NCBI RefSeq assembly: GCF_002000245.1
Contig: NZ_MTCM01000001.1
Span: forward strand, 248,001 to 312,000
Reading direction: 5' to 3'
DNA from: Sphingobacterium sp. CZ-UAM
GTDB lineage: Bacteria > Bacteroidota > Bacteroidia > Sphingobacteriales > Sphingobacteriaceae
Length of the DNA stretch: 64,000 nucleotides
Part shown: piece after piece, positions 20,280 through 28,990 of the stretch
Layout: each line of letters opens with the position of its first letter
Numbering within the stretch: the first letter of the stretch is position 1
The notes under the pieces: model-generated
The model's input: the letters and a program-made list of their open reading frames with translations, nothing else
Told to the model about the DNA's origin: nothing
Database searches by the model: none
Translations under genes and position numbers: made by a program

Positions 20280-22985
20280 ATGATTTTCAATATAAATAGG
20301 CTGCTATCAAAATACGTAGATGTTTCGAATCGTTTTATCTGCAGAAAACGGTTTATCATTTGGATGTTGTGCATAATATATATCCTTTGTGCTGCTGAGG
20401 AAATGAAGGCACAGAGCACCAGTCAATTGAAAAAAGCCTGGGCCCTTGCTGATCGACAGTCGCAATTGCTCTATAAGGAACTGCAGTTGCTAAAAAAAGC
20501 GGATTCTACATTGGCTTCTCCACGTACACTCTCCGAAAATAACGAGTTGGTGGCCGTTAAACGTGGCGATTGGACCAGTGGTTTTTATCCTGGGGTTTTA
20601 TGGTATTTGTATGAGAAATCCGGCAAACATAAATGGAAAGAGCTGGCGGGCGAATTGACCAAATCAATAGAAGCTGAACAATATAATGGGAAGACCCATG
20701 ATATGGGCTTTAAGATTTTTTGTAGCGTTGGTAATGGCTATCGCCTTACTGCCAATACCCATTATCGGGATGTTATTATCCAATCCGCGAAGACCTTGGC
20801 AACACGGTTTAATCCAAAGGTCGGATGTATCCGCTCCTGGGATCACAATAGCCATCGTTGGGATTTTCCGGTCATTATTGATAATATGCTCAATCTGGAA
20901 TTGCTTTTTGAAGCAACAAAACTGACGGGGGATTCTACGTATTACCATATTGCTGTTAGCCATGCAAACACAACCATGAAAAACCATTTTAGGTCGGATT
21001 ACAGTACCTATCATGTTATTGACTATAATCCCGTCAGCGGCGAAATACAGCACAGAAATACACATCAGGGCTTTAGTGACGAGTCTACCTGGGCCCGGGG
21101 GGAAGCATGGGCTCTGTATGGTTATACCATGTGCTATCGCGAAACAGGGGATCCGAAATATCTGCAGCAAGCAGAACAAATAGCACATTGGCTTTTTGCC
21201 CATCCACGTATGCCAAAGGATTTAATCCCTTATTGGGATTTTGATGCACCTCATATTCCCAACGAACCGCGGGACGTTTCAGCCGCAACAGTGATCGCAT
21301 CCGGACTATTGGAATTGAGTACGTTCAGTAAACAGGGAAAGGAGCATTTGAGCAGGGCACGTACGATATTATCAAATCTAATTGATGGATATATGTCCCC
21401 TCCAAATAAAAACAAGGGATTTATATTATTGCACAGTACGGGATCAAAACCCTCCAATTCAGAGGTCGATAAGCCCTTAAGTTATGCTGATTACTATTTT
21501 TTAGAAGCCTTGCTTCGGGAAGAAAACCTGCGCTCGGGGAAGGTGCAATCGAGTTTGGTTCGGAAAGACCCTGAAGGAAAGCTTATCTATTTCCCCGATA
21601 ATAAGGGGAATATCATCCCTGATTTTAGCCGGGTTGGCTATCATCAGGGAAATCGGCCAATTCCTACTGTTGCTAACACTATTTCGTTGTTTCCTACACG
21701 AGATGGAACTGATCAACAGATGATCCAGCGTGCCATCGATGAAATTTCCGGAAAACCCCTCGATAAGAATGGTTATAGAGGAGCAATAATGCTAAAAAAA
21801 GGCACGTATAATATCCCCGGGAGTTTACTGATCAGATCGAGTGGTATCGTTCTGAGAGGCGAAGGCGATATGGAAGGTAAAACCTTATTGCGTGCGACCG
21901 GAGGGCAACAGCGTAGCTTGCTTAAAATTTCTGGCGAAGGGAATTATGTCGAAGATAAGGCTAAAGAACAGGTCGTTAAAGCAATATATATACCGGTTGG
22001 TACTCAGTATGTCGTTGTGGACGATAGTCGTGTCTTCCAGAAAGATGAACCGGTTCTCCTTTCTTATGAACTCAATGAGGCTTGGATTAGTGCCATTAAA
22101 ATGAATCAGATTATAACACGGGAAGGAACAAAACAGTGGACAACCAAAGAATACAGACTAAAATTTGAACGTGTTATCTCCGCCATCAGCGGAGATACAT
22201 TGTTTTTAGATAATCCTGTTGTTATGGCCATAAACCCACAGTTTGGTAAAGTGTCTGTCGTACCATATAGTTTTACAGGGCGTATTCGGGAAGTTGGGGT
22301 TGAAAACCTACGTTTTGAATCCGAATATGCCAACGAAACAGACGAAAATCATGGATGGATAGCCGTTGAACTTGATAAAGTCGAAAATGCATGGGTGCGA
22401 AACATCACCACATGCTATTTTGGTTACGCGGCGGTGAGCTTGGAATCCTTAGCAAAACAAATAACAGTGATCAACTCGAAATGTTTGGATCCCAAATCTC
22501 AAATTACAGGAGGACGTAGGTATTCATTCAATAACAATGGTCAGCTCAATTTATTTCGACAATTATATACCACAGAAGGGCGGCATGACTATGTCACGGG
22601 AGCAAGAACTTTGGGGCCAAATGTTTTTAGCTTGTCCACTGCAACAAATACCCATGCGGATATTGGACCACATCATCGTTGGGCAGTAGGCACCCTGTAC
22701 GATCAGATAACCACCGATGGCGAGATTAATGTTCAGGATCGCGGTAACTGGGGGAGCGGACACGGTTGGGCCGGCGTGACACAGGTATTGTGGAATTGCA
22801 AAGTCAAGCGTGCAGCCGTACAACAGCCTTGGGCTTCCGGGCAAAATTTTGCCATAGGGGTAGTGGGGGAAAAAAATCAAGGTCGTTTTAAAGACAGGAC
22901 TGCCGGTTTTTGGGAAAATCAAAATAAAAAATTGCTCTTAGAGTCACTTTATGAGCAACAATTGAACGATAGATTAAATAAATAA
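20280..22985 (+). CDS. GH88 unsaturated uronyl hydrolase fused to a right-handed beta-helix domain
   Basis: This is a two-domain enzyme of 901 residues. The N-terminal half (about 45-413) is a GH88-type unsaturated glucuronyl hydrolase. It has KTHDMGFKIFCS with Asp141 and IIDNMLNLELL with Asp201, spaced like the two catalytic aspartates of known GH88 enzymes. It also has HQGFSDESTWARGEAWALYG and PRDVSAATVIASGLLEL. It hydrates the unsaturated uronic acid that a lyase leaves at the non-reducing end. The C-terminal half (about 425-901) is a pectate-lyase-like beta-helix with IPDFSRVGYHQG, IQRAIDEISG, SGIVLRGEGD, IGPHHRWAVGTLYD and GSGHGWAGVTQVLWNC. I recognise it as a full-length domain of unknown activity. 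A hydrophobic segment near residues 22-43 should be a signal peptide or anchor. It is the last gene of the operon. Confidence 0.85.
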   Translation: MIFNINRLLSKYVDVSNRFICRKRFIIWMLCIIYILCAAEEMKAQSTSQLKKAWALADRQSQLLYKELQLLKKADSTLASPRTLSENNELVAVKRGDWTSGFYPGVLWYLYEKSGKHKWKELAGELTKSIEAEQYNGKTHDMGFKIFCSVGNGYRLTANTHYRDVIIQSAKTLATRFNPKVGCIRSWDHNSHRWDFPVIIDNMLNLELLFEATKLTGDSTYYHIAVSHANTTMKNHFRSDYSTYHVIDYNPVSGEIQHRNTHQGFSDESTWARGEAWALYGYTMCYRETGDPKYLQQAEQIAHWLFAHPRMPKDLIPYWDFDAPHIPNEPRDVSAATVIASGLLELSTFSKQGKEHLSRARTILSNLIDGYMSPPNKNKGFILLHSTGSKPSNSEVDKPLSYADYYFLEALLREENLRSGKVQSSLVRKDPEGKLIYFPDNKGNIIPDFSRVGYHQGNRPIPTVANTISLFPTRDGTDQQMIQRAIDEISGKPLDKNGYRGAIMLKKGTYNIPGSLLIRSSGIVLRGEGDMEGKTLLRATGGQQRSLLKISGEGNYVEDKAKEQVVKAIYIPVGTQYVVVDDSRVFQKDEPVLLSYELNEAWISAIKMNQIITREGTKQWTTKEYRLKFERVISAISGDTLFLDNPVVMAINPQFGKVSVVPYSFTGRIREVGVENLRFESEYANETDENHGWIAVELDKVENAWVRNITTCYFGYAAVSLESLAKQITVINSKCLDPKSQITGGRRYSFNNNGQLNLFRQLYTTEGRHDYVTGARTLGPNVFSLSTATNTHADIGPHHRWAVGTLYDQITTDGEINVQDRGNWGSGHGWAGVTQVLWNCKVKRAAVQQPWASGQNFAIGVVGEKNQGRFKDRTAGFWENQNKKLLLESLYEQQLNDRLNK

Positions 22986-23047
22986 CTATTGGTGTTTATA
23001 GAATGGAATGATTATTTTTATCGTATCCAATTTCAATTATATTCCTC

Positions 23048-26000
23048 ATGATGCCATTACGTATTTGTATACTTTGGGTTTTTAGTACGCTGTTTGTCCT
23101 TTCTATTTCTAATGCACAGGAGAAGAACTATCGTTTTTTACATCTTGATGTAAACGAAGGTTTATCACAAGGTAGCGTTTTTGCTATTGAGCAAGATCAT
23201 CTGGGCTTTATGTGGATTGGTACGCGGGATGGCCTGAATAAATATGATGCACGTAAGTTTACAATTTATAGAAGCAATCCGCAGGATAGCCTTTCCCTGG
23301 AACATAATTTTATACAAGCAATTACCCAGGACAGGAAACAACGTCTTTGGGTAGGGACAACAGGTGGTCTTAACTTATACAATCGAAATGCAGATAATTT
23401 TACACGTATTCCTTTACCTGTGGTTGAGAGTACAAGTGGGAAAATAGAAGTAAATGTGCATCAGATTTTCCAAGATTCAAATGGTGTAATTTGGATTGCG
23501 ACAAATGTTGGATTATATCGGATAAAAGAAGGCGCGCATTTGGAGGCTGAGTTAGTTTTCAATGAAATCACGGTGGAGGGGAGCAATGGCCGCTCATATT
23601 TTAGAAATTTTAGAACGATATACGAGGACGGGAAGAAAAGATTATGGTTTTGCACAGATGATGCAATCGTGCTGATGCAGTCAGCTTCCAAGGATGGCAA
23701 TAGATTGAAGGTGTTGCGGACTTATTTCAATCAGAAAGGATTGGTTAACAAAGTAAATCAACGATTTCAGGCTGTTCTGGAATTTGCGCCTGGTGTTTTT
23801 TGGGTAGGAACGAAATACAACGGCATAAAAATAATCAATGAAAATACAGGAGAGGTATCTTCTTTGAATACGGATGACAGTCCTACTGTAAATTTGGCGA
23901 ATCAGGATGTACGCTCTTTGAAGAAGGCTGACGATGGGAGCATCTGGATTGGAACATTCAATGGCCTTTATTTATACCGAAACGGGAAAATATTATTTAT
24001 ACAGGCCGACGATAACAATCCCAATAGTTTGAGTAACAACTCTATTCGGCCAATATTTCAGGATAAAAGAGGCTCTATCTGGATCGGTACTTATTTTGGC
24101 GGGATTAATATCTACGATAAAGATATCCCTAATTTTCAAAATTTTACGCATCAGTCTCGGAGAAACAGCTTGAGCTACAATGTAGTCAGTGCTTTTTTGG
24201 AGAATCCAAATGGCGATTTGGTCATTGGAACGGAGGGGGGTGGTTTGAACTATTTTAACAGATACAGCAATTCTTTTTTTAATGAACGTCATGATAAAAG
24301 TAGTGCGGGAAGCCTAAGCCATAATAATGTAAAGTCTATCTGTCGCGACCGGGAGGGTAATTTGTGGGTAGGCACTTATGATGGTGGATTAAATTTAAGA
24401 CGTAAAGGACAACAGGTTTACGAGCATTTTCGTTTTGATCCCAATAACATCAATGGACTGGCAAACAATAACGTGTATGCATTGCTGGAAGATCGGCAGG
24501 GCGATATTTGGATCGGAACATTTGGTGGCGGTTTGCAGGTACAGCGGAAAAATCAAAAAACCGGTTATTTCCAGACTTTCAACGTTGCCGGTAAACAATT
24601 GAGCTCTAATATGGTGAGAGCATTAATGGAGGATTCCAAAGGTAACTTATGGATCGGTACTTCGAATGGGCTCAATCTTAAAATAGCAGGTACCGATAAA
24701 TTCATTTCTTTTTTGAACCGTAAAAACGATTCACTTTCAATCAGTGGTAACGATATCATTAGCATTCACGAAGATCGAAAAGGACAAATCTGGATCGGAA
24801 CCTATATGGGCGGTTTAAATCGCTATCTGCCCGAAAAGAAAGCCTTTAAACGTTTCAATGAACAAAATGGACTACCTGTCAACAATGTTTTTGGTATACT
24901 GAGTGATCAAAAGAACAAATTGTGGCTGAGCACGAATACAGGAATTACTTGTTTCGACCCGCAAGCTGGAACTGTTAGAAGTTATACAAAAGTGGATGGC
25001 TTGCCTGGTAATGAATATATTCAAAATGCAGCCACCGTGCTACGAGACGGAAAATTCGCCTTTGGTAGCTTTTCTGGTTTTACCCTATTCAATCCTGACA
25101 GTCTTAGCGTCAATAGCTATGTTCCGCCGATACAGTTTACTGATCTTAAATTGTTTAATCGTACCGTTAGACCCGGAATAGATGGTGTAATCCCCAAGGA
25201 CATATCCATGATGGATGAATTGGTCTTAGATCATAATCAGAATGTATTTAGTCTTGAATTCAGTGTGTTAAACTATGTTCATCCTGAAAAAAACAGCTAT
25301 GCTTACTACTTAAAAGGCTTTGATCAAGAGTGGAATTTTGTAAGCAATCCGGTCGCTACATATACAAACTTGGATCCGGGGAATTACGAACTCTGGATAA
25401 AAGGATCAAATAATGATGGAATCTGGAATGAAAAGGCGCGGGTTTTAAAAATAAGAATTCTCCCAGCACCGTGGAAAACATGGTGGGCTTATACAGGTTA
25501 TTTCTTGATTTTGGGTTTTGTTGTGTTCTTGATTATCCGTTTTTTTCATGGTAGAAATAAACTAAAACGTGACCTTTTGATCCGAAAAATTGCATCTGAA
25601 AAACAGGAGGAGCTACATGAGGCCAAACTCAATTTCTTTACAAACATTTCGCATGAATTCCGCACACCCCTGTCTTTGATTATAGGACCATTGAATCAAT
25701 TGAAAACGGATCATTCGCTATCTGACTATGCACAGGAACATCTGGGCTACGCCACACGAAATGCCAATCGCTTGATGAATTTGGTCAATCAACTACTTGA
25801 TTTCCGGAAACATGAAGGCGGAAAAATGGAACTGCACAGTCAGAAAGTTCTTGTATCCGAATATCTGAAAAACGTTTTATTAAACTTCCATTTTATAGCA
25901 GAGAAGAATAATATCCAGTTTTTCCTTGATAATAATATTTCCACTGATTACCAGGCATATTTTGATCCTGAGCAGTTTGAGAAAGTGCTTGTCAATCTTA

Positions 26001-27223
26001 TTTACAATGCTTTTAAATTTACCGATAAGGGCGGAAGGATAAAAGTGCAAGTTGAACTCGAGGGCAATGACGATGCGGCTAAATTACTTGTTTCCGTCTG
26101 GGATTCCGGTAGAGGCATCCCTGCAAAAGATATTCCATTTGTATTTGAACAATTCTATCAGGCAAATACCGAAGGATTTGTTGCCACAAGTAGTGGTATT
26201 GGACTTGCATTGTCACGATCCATTATCCAATTACATGGCGGTATATTAACTGTTGAAAGTAATATGGCCGCAGAACCTTTAGCCTATAATACAGTCTTTC
26301 GGATCAGTTTACCACAGCAAAATTTGCCTACGGATCCATCATCGACCGCTTATATTTTCCGTGAGTCAGCTATCGACGCTATCCCTGAACAGGCTGAACA
26401 ATTGGTAGAAGAGCATGAGCATACTCCCGTAGAAATTGATCGTACGACGGATGAGAAACCGATTATACTTGTCGCTGAAGATAATGTGGAGCTGAGATGT
26501 TTTCTTTGTGAAAATTTACGCAAAAAATATGTGGTTTTGGAAGCCAATGATGGAAACGAGGCGCTGGCCTTGATCCATGAACAGCAGCCTGATATTATTA
26601 TTTCGGATGTGACGATGCCAAATTGCGATGGTATCACGCTGTTGCAACAGGTAAAAAATGATAATAGTACAAATCACATTCCGGTTATTTTATTGACTGC
26701 GCGGACGGCGGATCCTTATATTACCGAAGCTTTTGAAGTTGGAACTGATGATTATATTACCAAACCATTCAGTATGCCACATTTGATTCAAAAGATATCA
26801 AATATCATACAGACAAGAAAACGTTTGGAAGAAAAGTTTGTTCAAAATTATCTTTTGGGAGGACAAGCGACAGAGACAACCGAAAGAACACGCTTTTTGG
26901 ATCAGGTATTGCGTATTGTGGAAGAAAATCTAGGCTGCGAGGATTTCGGTGTACAAGAGCTCACGCAGGCAATAGGGGTAAGCAGGTCAGTTTTATACCG
27001 TAAAATAAAACAGCAAACGGGCTTGAATCTGGTCGAATTTATCAATATGGTACGTCTGAAAAAAGCGGCGCAAATACTGTTGAGTGATAGCGAATTGAGT
27101 ATTAGTGAAGTTGCCTATCAGGTCGGTTTCAATGACCCAAAATATTTTAGCAAAACGTTTAAGAAATTCTATAAAGAAAGCCCACGTACCTATATCGAGA
27201 AATTTAGTGTTAAAAATAATTAA
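23048..27223 (+). CDS. Hybrid two-component system sensor/response regulator (HTCS)
   Basis: A one-protein signalling system that senses a glycan fragment in the periplasm and activates the locus. Domains in order: signal peptide (1-23); a two-propeller sensor of repeated GxIWIGT...GL-type units (about 30-690); Y_Y_Y domain (about 700-790); and a membrane helix (about 810-835, YFLILGFVVFLIIRFF). Then come HisKA with His869 in NISHEFRTP, HATPase_c (about 965-1080, including SGIGLALSRSII) and a receiver with Asp1187 in IIISDVTMP and Lys in YITKPF. An AraC-type HTH (about 1285-1385, ELTQAIGVSRSVLYRKIKQQTG) ends the protein. Length 1391 is normal. All phosphotransfer residues are present. It starts 62 bp after the GH88 fusion gene and is the obvious activator of the upstream operons. 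Confidence 0.95.
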   Translation: MMPLRICILWVFSTLFVLSISNAQEKNYRFLHLDVNEGLSQGSVFAIEQDHLGFMWIGTRDGLNKYDARKFTIYRSNPQDSLSLEHNFIQAITQDRKQRLWVGTTGGLNLYNRNADNFTRIPLPVVESTSGKIEVNVHQIFQDSNGVIWIATNVGLYRIKEGAHLEAELVFNEITVEGSNGRSYFRNFRTIYEDGKKRLWFCTDDAIVLMQSASKDGNRLKVLRTYFNQKGLVNKVNQRFQAVLEFAPGVFWVGTKYNGIKIINENTGEVSSLNTDDSPTVNLANQDVRSLKKADDGSIWIGTFNGLYLYRNGKILFIQADDNNPNSLSNNSIRPIFQDKRGSIWIGTYFGGINIYDKDIPNFQNFTHQSRRNSLSYNVVSAFLENPNGDLVIGTEGGGLNYFNRYSNSFFNERHDKSSAGSLSHNNVKSICRDREGNLWVGTYDGGLNLRRKGQQVYEHFRFDPNNINGLANNNVYALLEDRQGDIWIGTFGGGLQVQRKNQKTGYFQTFNVAGKQLSSNMVRALMEDSKGNLWIGTSNGLNLKIAGTDKFISFLNRKNDSLSISGNDIISIHEDRKGQIWIGTYMGGLNRYLPEKKAFKRFNEQNGLPVNNVFGILSDQKNKLWLSTNTGITCFDPQAGTVRSYTKVDGLPGNEYIQNAATVLRDGKFAFGSFSGFTLFNPDSLSVNSYVPPIQFTDLKLFNRTVRPGIDGVIPKDISMMDELVLDHNQNVFSLEFSVLNYVHPEKNSYAYYLKGFDQEWNFVSNPVATYTNLDPGNYELWIKGSNNDGIWNEKARVLKIRILPAPWKTWWAYTGYFLILGFVVFLIIRFFHGRNKLKRDLLIRKIASEKQEELHEAKLNFFTNISHEFRTPLSLIIGPLNQLKTDHSLSDYAQEHLGYATRNANRLMNLVNQLLDFRKHEGGKMELHSQKVLVSEYLKNVLLNFHFIAEKNNIQFFLDNNISTDYQAYFDPEQFEKVLVNLIYNAFKFTDKGGRIKVQVELEGNDDAAKLLVSVWDSGRGIPAKDIPFVFEQFYQANTEGFVATSSGIGLALSRSIIQLHGGILTVESNMAAEPLAYNTVFRISLPQQNLPTDPSSTAYIFRESAIDAIPEQAEQLVEEHEHTPVEIDRTTDEKPIILVAEDNVELRCFLCENLRKKYVVLEANDGNEALALIHEQQPDIIISDVTMPNCDGITLLQQVKNDNSTNHIPVILLTARTADPYITEAFEVGTDDYITKPFSMPHLIQKISNIIQTRKRLEEKFVQNYLLGGQATETTERTRFLDQVLRIVEENLGCEDFGVQELTQAIGVSRSVLYRKIKQQTGLNLVEFINMVRLKKAAQILLSDSELSISEVAYQVGFNDPKYFSKTFKKFYKESPRTYIEKFSVKNN

Positions 27224-27362
27224 GATAATTATATCATAAATCTTCATGTTATCAAAAGGACAACGATTATGAAAATTGACTGCGGGTCCTTTCCGGTCAA
27301 TAAGCCGAGTGCTGGACGCTGTCTAGTCCCTTAATAAAAAAAGAATCAATAAAAATGGGCAT

Positions 27363-27398
27363 AAAAAAAGGTTTTCAAACGGGGAGAATGAAAACCTT
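27363..27398 (-). terminator. Hairpin and U-run of repeat copy 1
   Basis: Ten-base-pair stem aaggttttca/tgaaaacctt with an 11-nt loop. On the minus strand it is followed by seven U residues. It can end the predicted small RNA and also transcripts leaving the MFS gene. Confidence 0.75.
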
Positions 27399-27428
27399 CA
27401 ATAACCAATTATAAACCTAAATTATGAT
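27363..27428 (-). ncRNA. Candidate small RNA, copy 1, with own promoter and terminator
   Basis: On the minus strand a promoter (27433-27464) is followed about 65 nt later by a hairpin (arms 27389-27398 and 27368-27377, loop 27378-27388 containing CUCCCC on this strand) and a U-run. No ATG occurs between them on that strand. It lies between the convergent HTCS and MFS genes, so it is not a leader of either. The element matches the copy at 48404-48481 at 75 of 78 positions. I infer a small RNA of about 65 nt. The alternatives are a duplicated terminator cassette, or a plus-strand leader followed by ATG ATG and a stop four codons on. Confidence 0.55.
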
Positions 27429-27432
27429 GATA

Positions 27433-27464
27433 CAAAGATAACTGTTTTTAACTTATTCCAAAAA
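27433..27464 (-). promoter_or_regulatory. Promoter of small-RNA copy 1
   Basis: On the minus strand TTTTTG (27464-27459), an 18-base spacer and TATCTTTG (27440-27433) form an exact Bacteroidota -33/-7 pair. The -7 box is inside the repeat; the -33 box is outside it. Confidence 0.6.
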
Positions 27465-27527
27465 TAAAATAGCAGCTATATTGAAATGTGTAGCTTAAAA
27501 TTGACAAAGTCTTTTTATTTGTTTTAG

Positions 27528-28727
27528 CTATAGCCTATTCGTTTTAGCTAGCTTACTGATGAAAAAGAGTGTGAGCAGTCCCAAACTCGCAAATACGGCG
27601 TATCCCAGTCCGATTTCAAGTTGAGAAGAGGGATTGATTAAACTGACTGTACCGTAGCTCAGGGAGGACGTTAATAGGTAAGTAATTCCACCGACCAATC
27701 CGCCGGCTATTCCTGCTGACAATGGGAATCGACCCAAACAATAACTGAAATAATTATTGAATATAAATCCGGCGGAACAATGTACTGCAAATGCGAAGAA
27801 TGTTAGTGTATATAAATTCGTCTGATAAGGGGATACCACAATCATCAGTAGTACCAGGATAATCTGGATAAAATTAGCGACTCGCAGCTTTGGTATTAAG
27901 GCTCTTTTGATCAGCGCTTTTCCAATAAAACCACCGCACATCCAAGCTAATCCCATGATAAGTGATGTATAGCCCGTGGTGATTGCTCCGTAACCCAATT
28001 GATGCTCGATAAAAAATGGGCCACTAAGGTTATAAAACATCACTAAGCCGTAAGATATTCCACACATCAACACGCCAAAAGTAAAATCGTTTGTCTTTAA
28101 CATCATTTTAAATTCGCCGATAAGATAATTGACGTGTAGTGGTTTTCTTTGTTTAATTGTCTCGCCAGAGAAGATAAATTCCAGAACAAAAAGTATGGCG
28201 CTATAAACAGCAAGGACCATGAAATTTGAACGCCATCCAAACTGTGTTTGAAGATATCCGCCGATAAAGGGAGCAATAATAGGTCCAATAGACCAGACGA
28301 TGGTCATGATACTGAGATAGTGCTTGCGTTGCTCGCCCTCGTACACATCGACAAAGTAAGCCCGTTTGGAAATGACGACGAATGCAGATAGAATTCCCTG
28401 AAGAATACGCATGCCGTAAATAATCCAGATATCATCAGTAGTTGCGGTTATCCAAAAACTAAGGATAAAGAGAAACAGTGAAATCAGGTTGATCCGATAT
28501 CTTCCCCACGCATCCACGAGTGCGCCCGTGAAGAATTGAGCTACACCATAGCTGATCAGAAATAAGGACAGTGTTAACTGGATACGGCTTTCACTGAGAC
28601 CAAGCTCTGATGCCATTTGGGGCATCGAGGGGAGATAGATATCAGTAGCAAGACCTGTAATCGGAACAAGCGCAAAAGCCAGTATCGTTGGAACAAAGGA
28701 TTGTCTGGGTTTAGTGTTTTTTTCCAT
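27528..28727 (-). CDS. MFS exporter, Bcr/CflA drug-resistance type
   Basis: A 12-helix proton-coupled exporter of 399 residues. The N-terminal stretch TDIYLPSMPQMASELGLSESRIQLTLSLFLISYG is the signature of the Bcr/CflA branch of drug exporters. The cytoplasmic loop after helix 2 reads GALVDAWGRYRI, the MFS motif A region (D-x-x-GR-x). Members export antibiotics, sulfonamides or dipeptides; substrate cannot be predicted. The gene has no operon partner. It converges on the HTCS gene and its transcripts would end at the repeat hairpin at 27363-27398. It is divergent from the M20 amidohydrolase gene with a 263-bp shared upstream region. Confidence 0.88.
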   Translation of the reverse strand: MEKNTKPRQSFVPTILAFALVPITGLATDIYLPSMPQMASELGLSESRIQLTLSLFLISYGVAQFFTGALVDAWGRYRINLISLFLFILSFWITATTDDIWIIYGMRILQGILSAFVVISKRAYFVDVYEGEQRKHYLSIMTIVWSIGPIIAPFIGGYLQTQFGWRSNFMVLAVYSAILFVLEFIFSGETIKQRKPLHVNYLIGEFKMMLKTNDFTFGVLMCGISYGLVMFYNLSGPFFIEHQLGYGAITTGYTSLIMGLAWMCGGFIGKALIKRALIPKLRVANFIQIILVLLMIVVSPYQTNLYTLTFFAFAVHCSAGFIFNNYFSYCLGRFPLSAGIAGGLVGGITYLLTSSLSYGTVSLINPSSQLEIGLGYAVFASLGLLTLFFISKLAKTNRL

Positions 28728-28990
28728 CGTGATAATTTGTCGACAAAAATAATTCCATTGATGGATACAAAATATATAGAATTCAAATAAATTATTGTGA
28801 AAATCAAACAGCTATATCACAATGCGCCTAAAGCAAGAATATTGACGCGATTATGACGCTGTGCGGGTTCGCATAATAGACTTGGTATTTTTTTCCTTGG
28901 CTTTGGCATACAACATTTTTAACTTAACTTGTTGGACGATTTATAAAGATTATCATAATAGAAATATCGTTTTTAACTAATATCTCGATA

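Larger units (their letters stand above)
27363..27440. repeat. Dispersed 78-bp repeat, copy 1
   Basis: It matches 48404-48481 with three substitutions. Identity starts at the -7 box and ends in the terminator run; flanks on both sides are unrelated. The repeat therefore has the boundaries of a transcription unit. Confidence 0.9.

Noticed and set aside
20664..21203. A 179-codon minus-strand open frame inside the GH88 domain
   Set aside because: It is antisense to a strongly conserved enzyme and its translation has no domain pattern.
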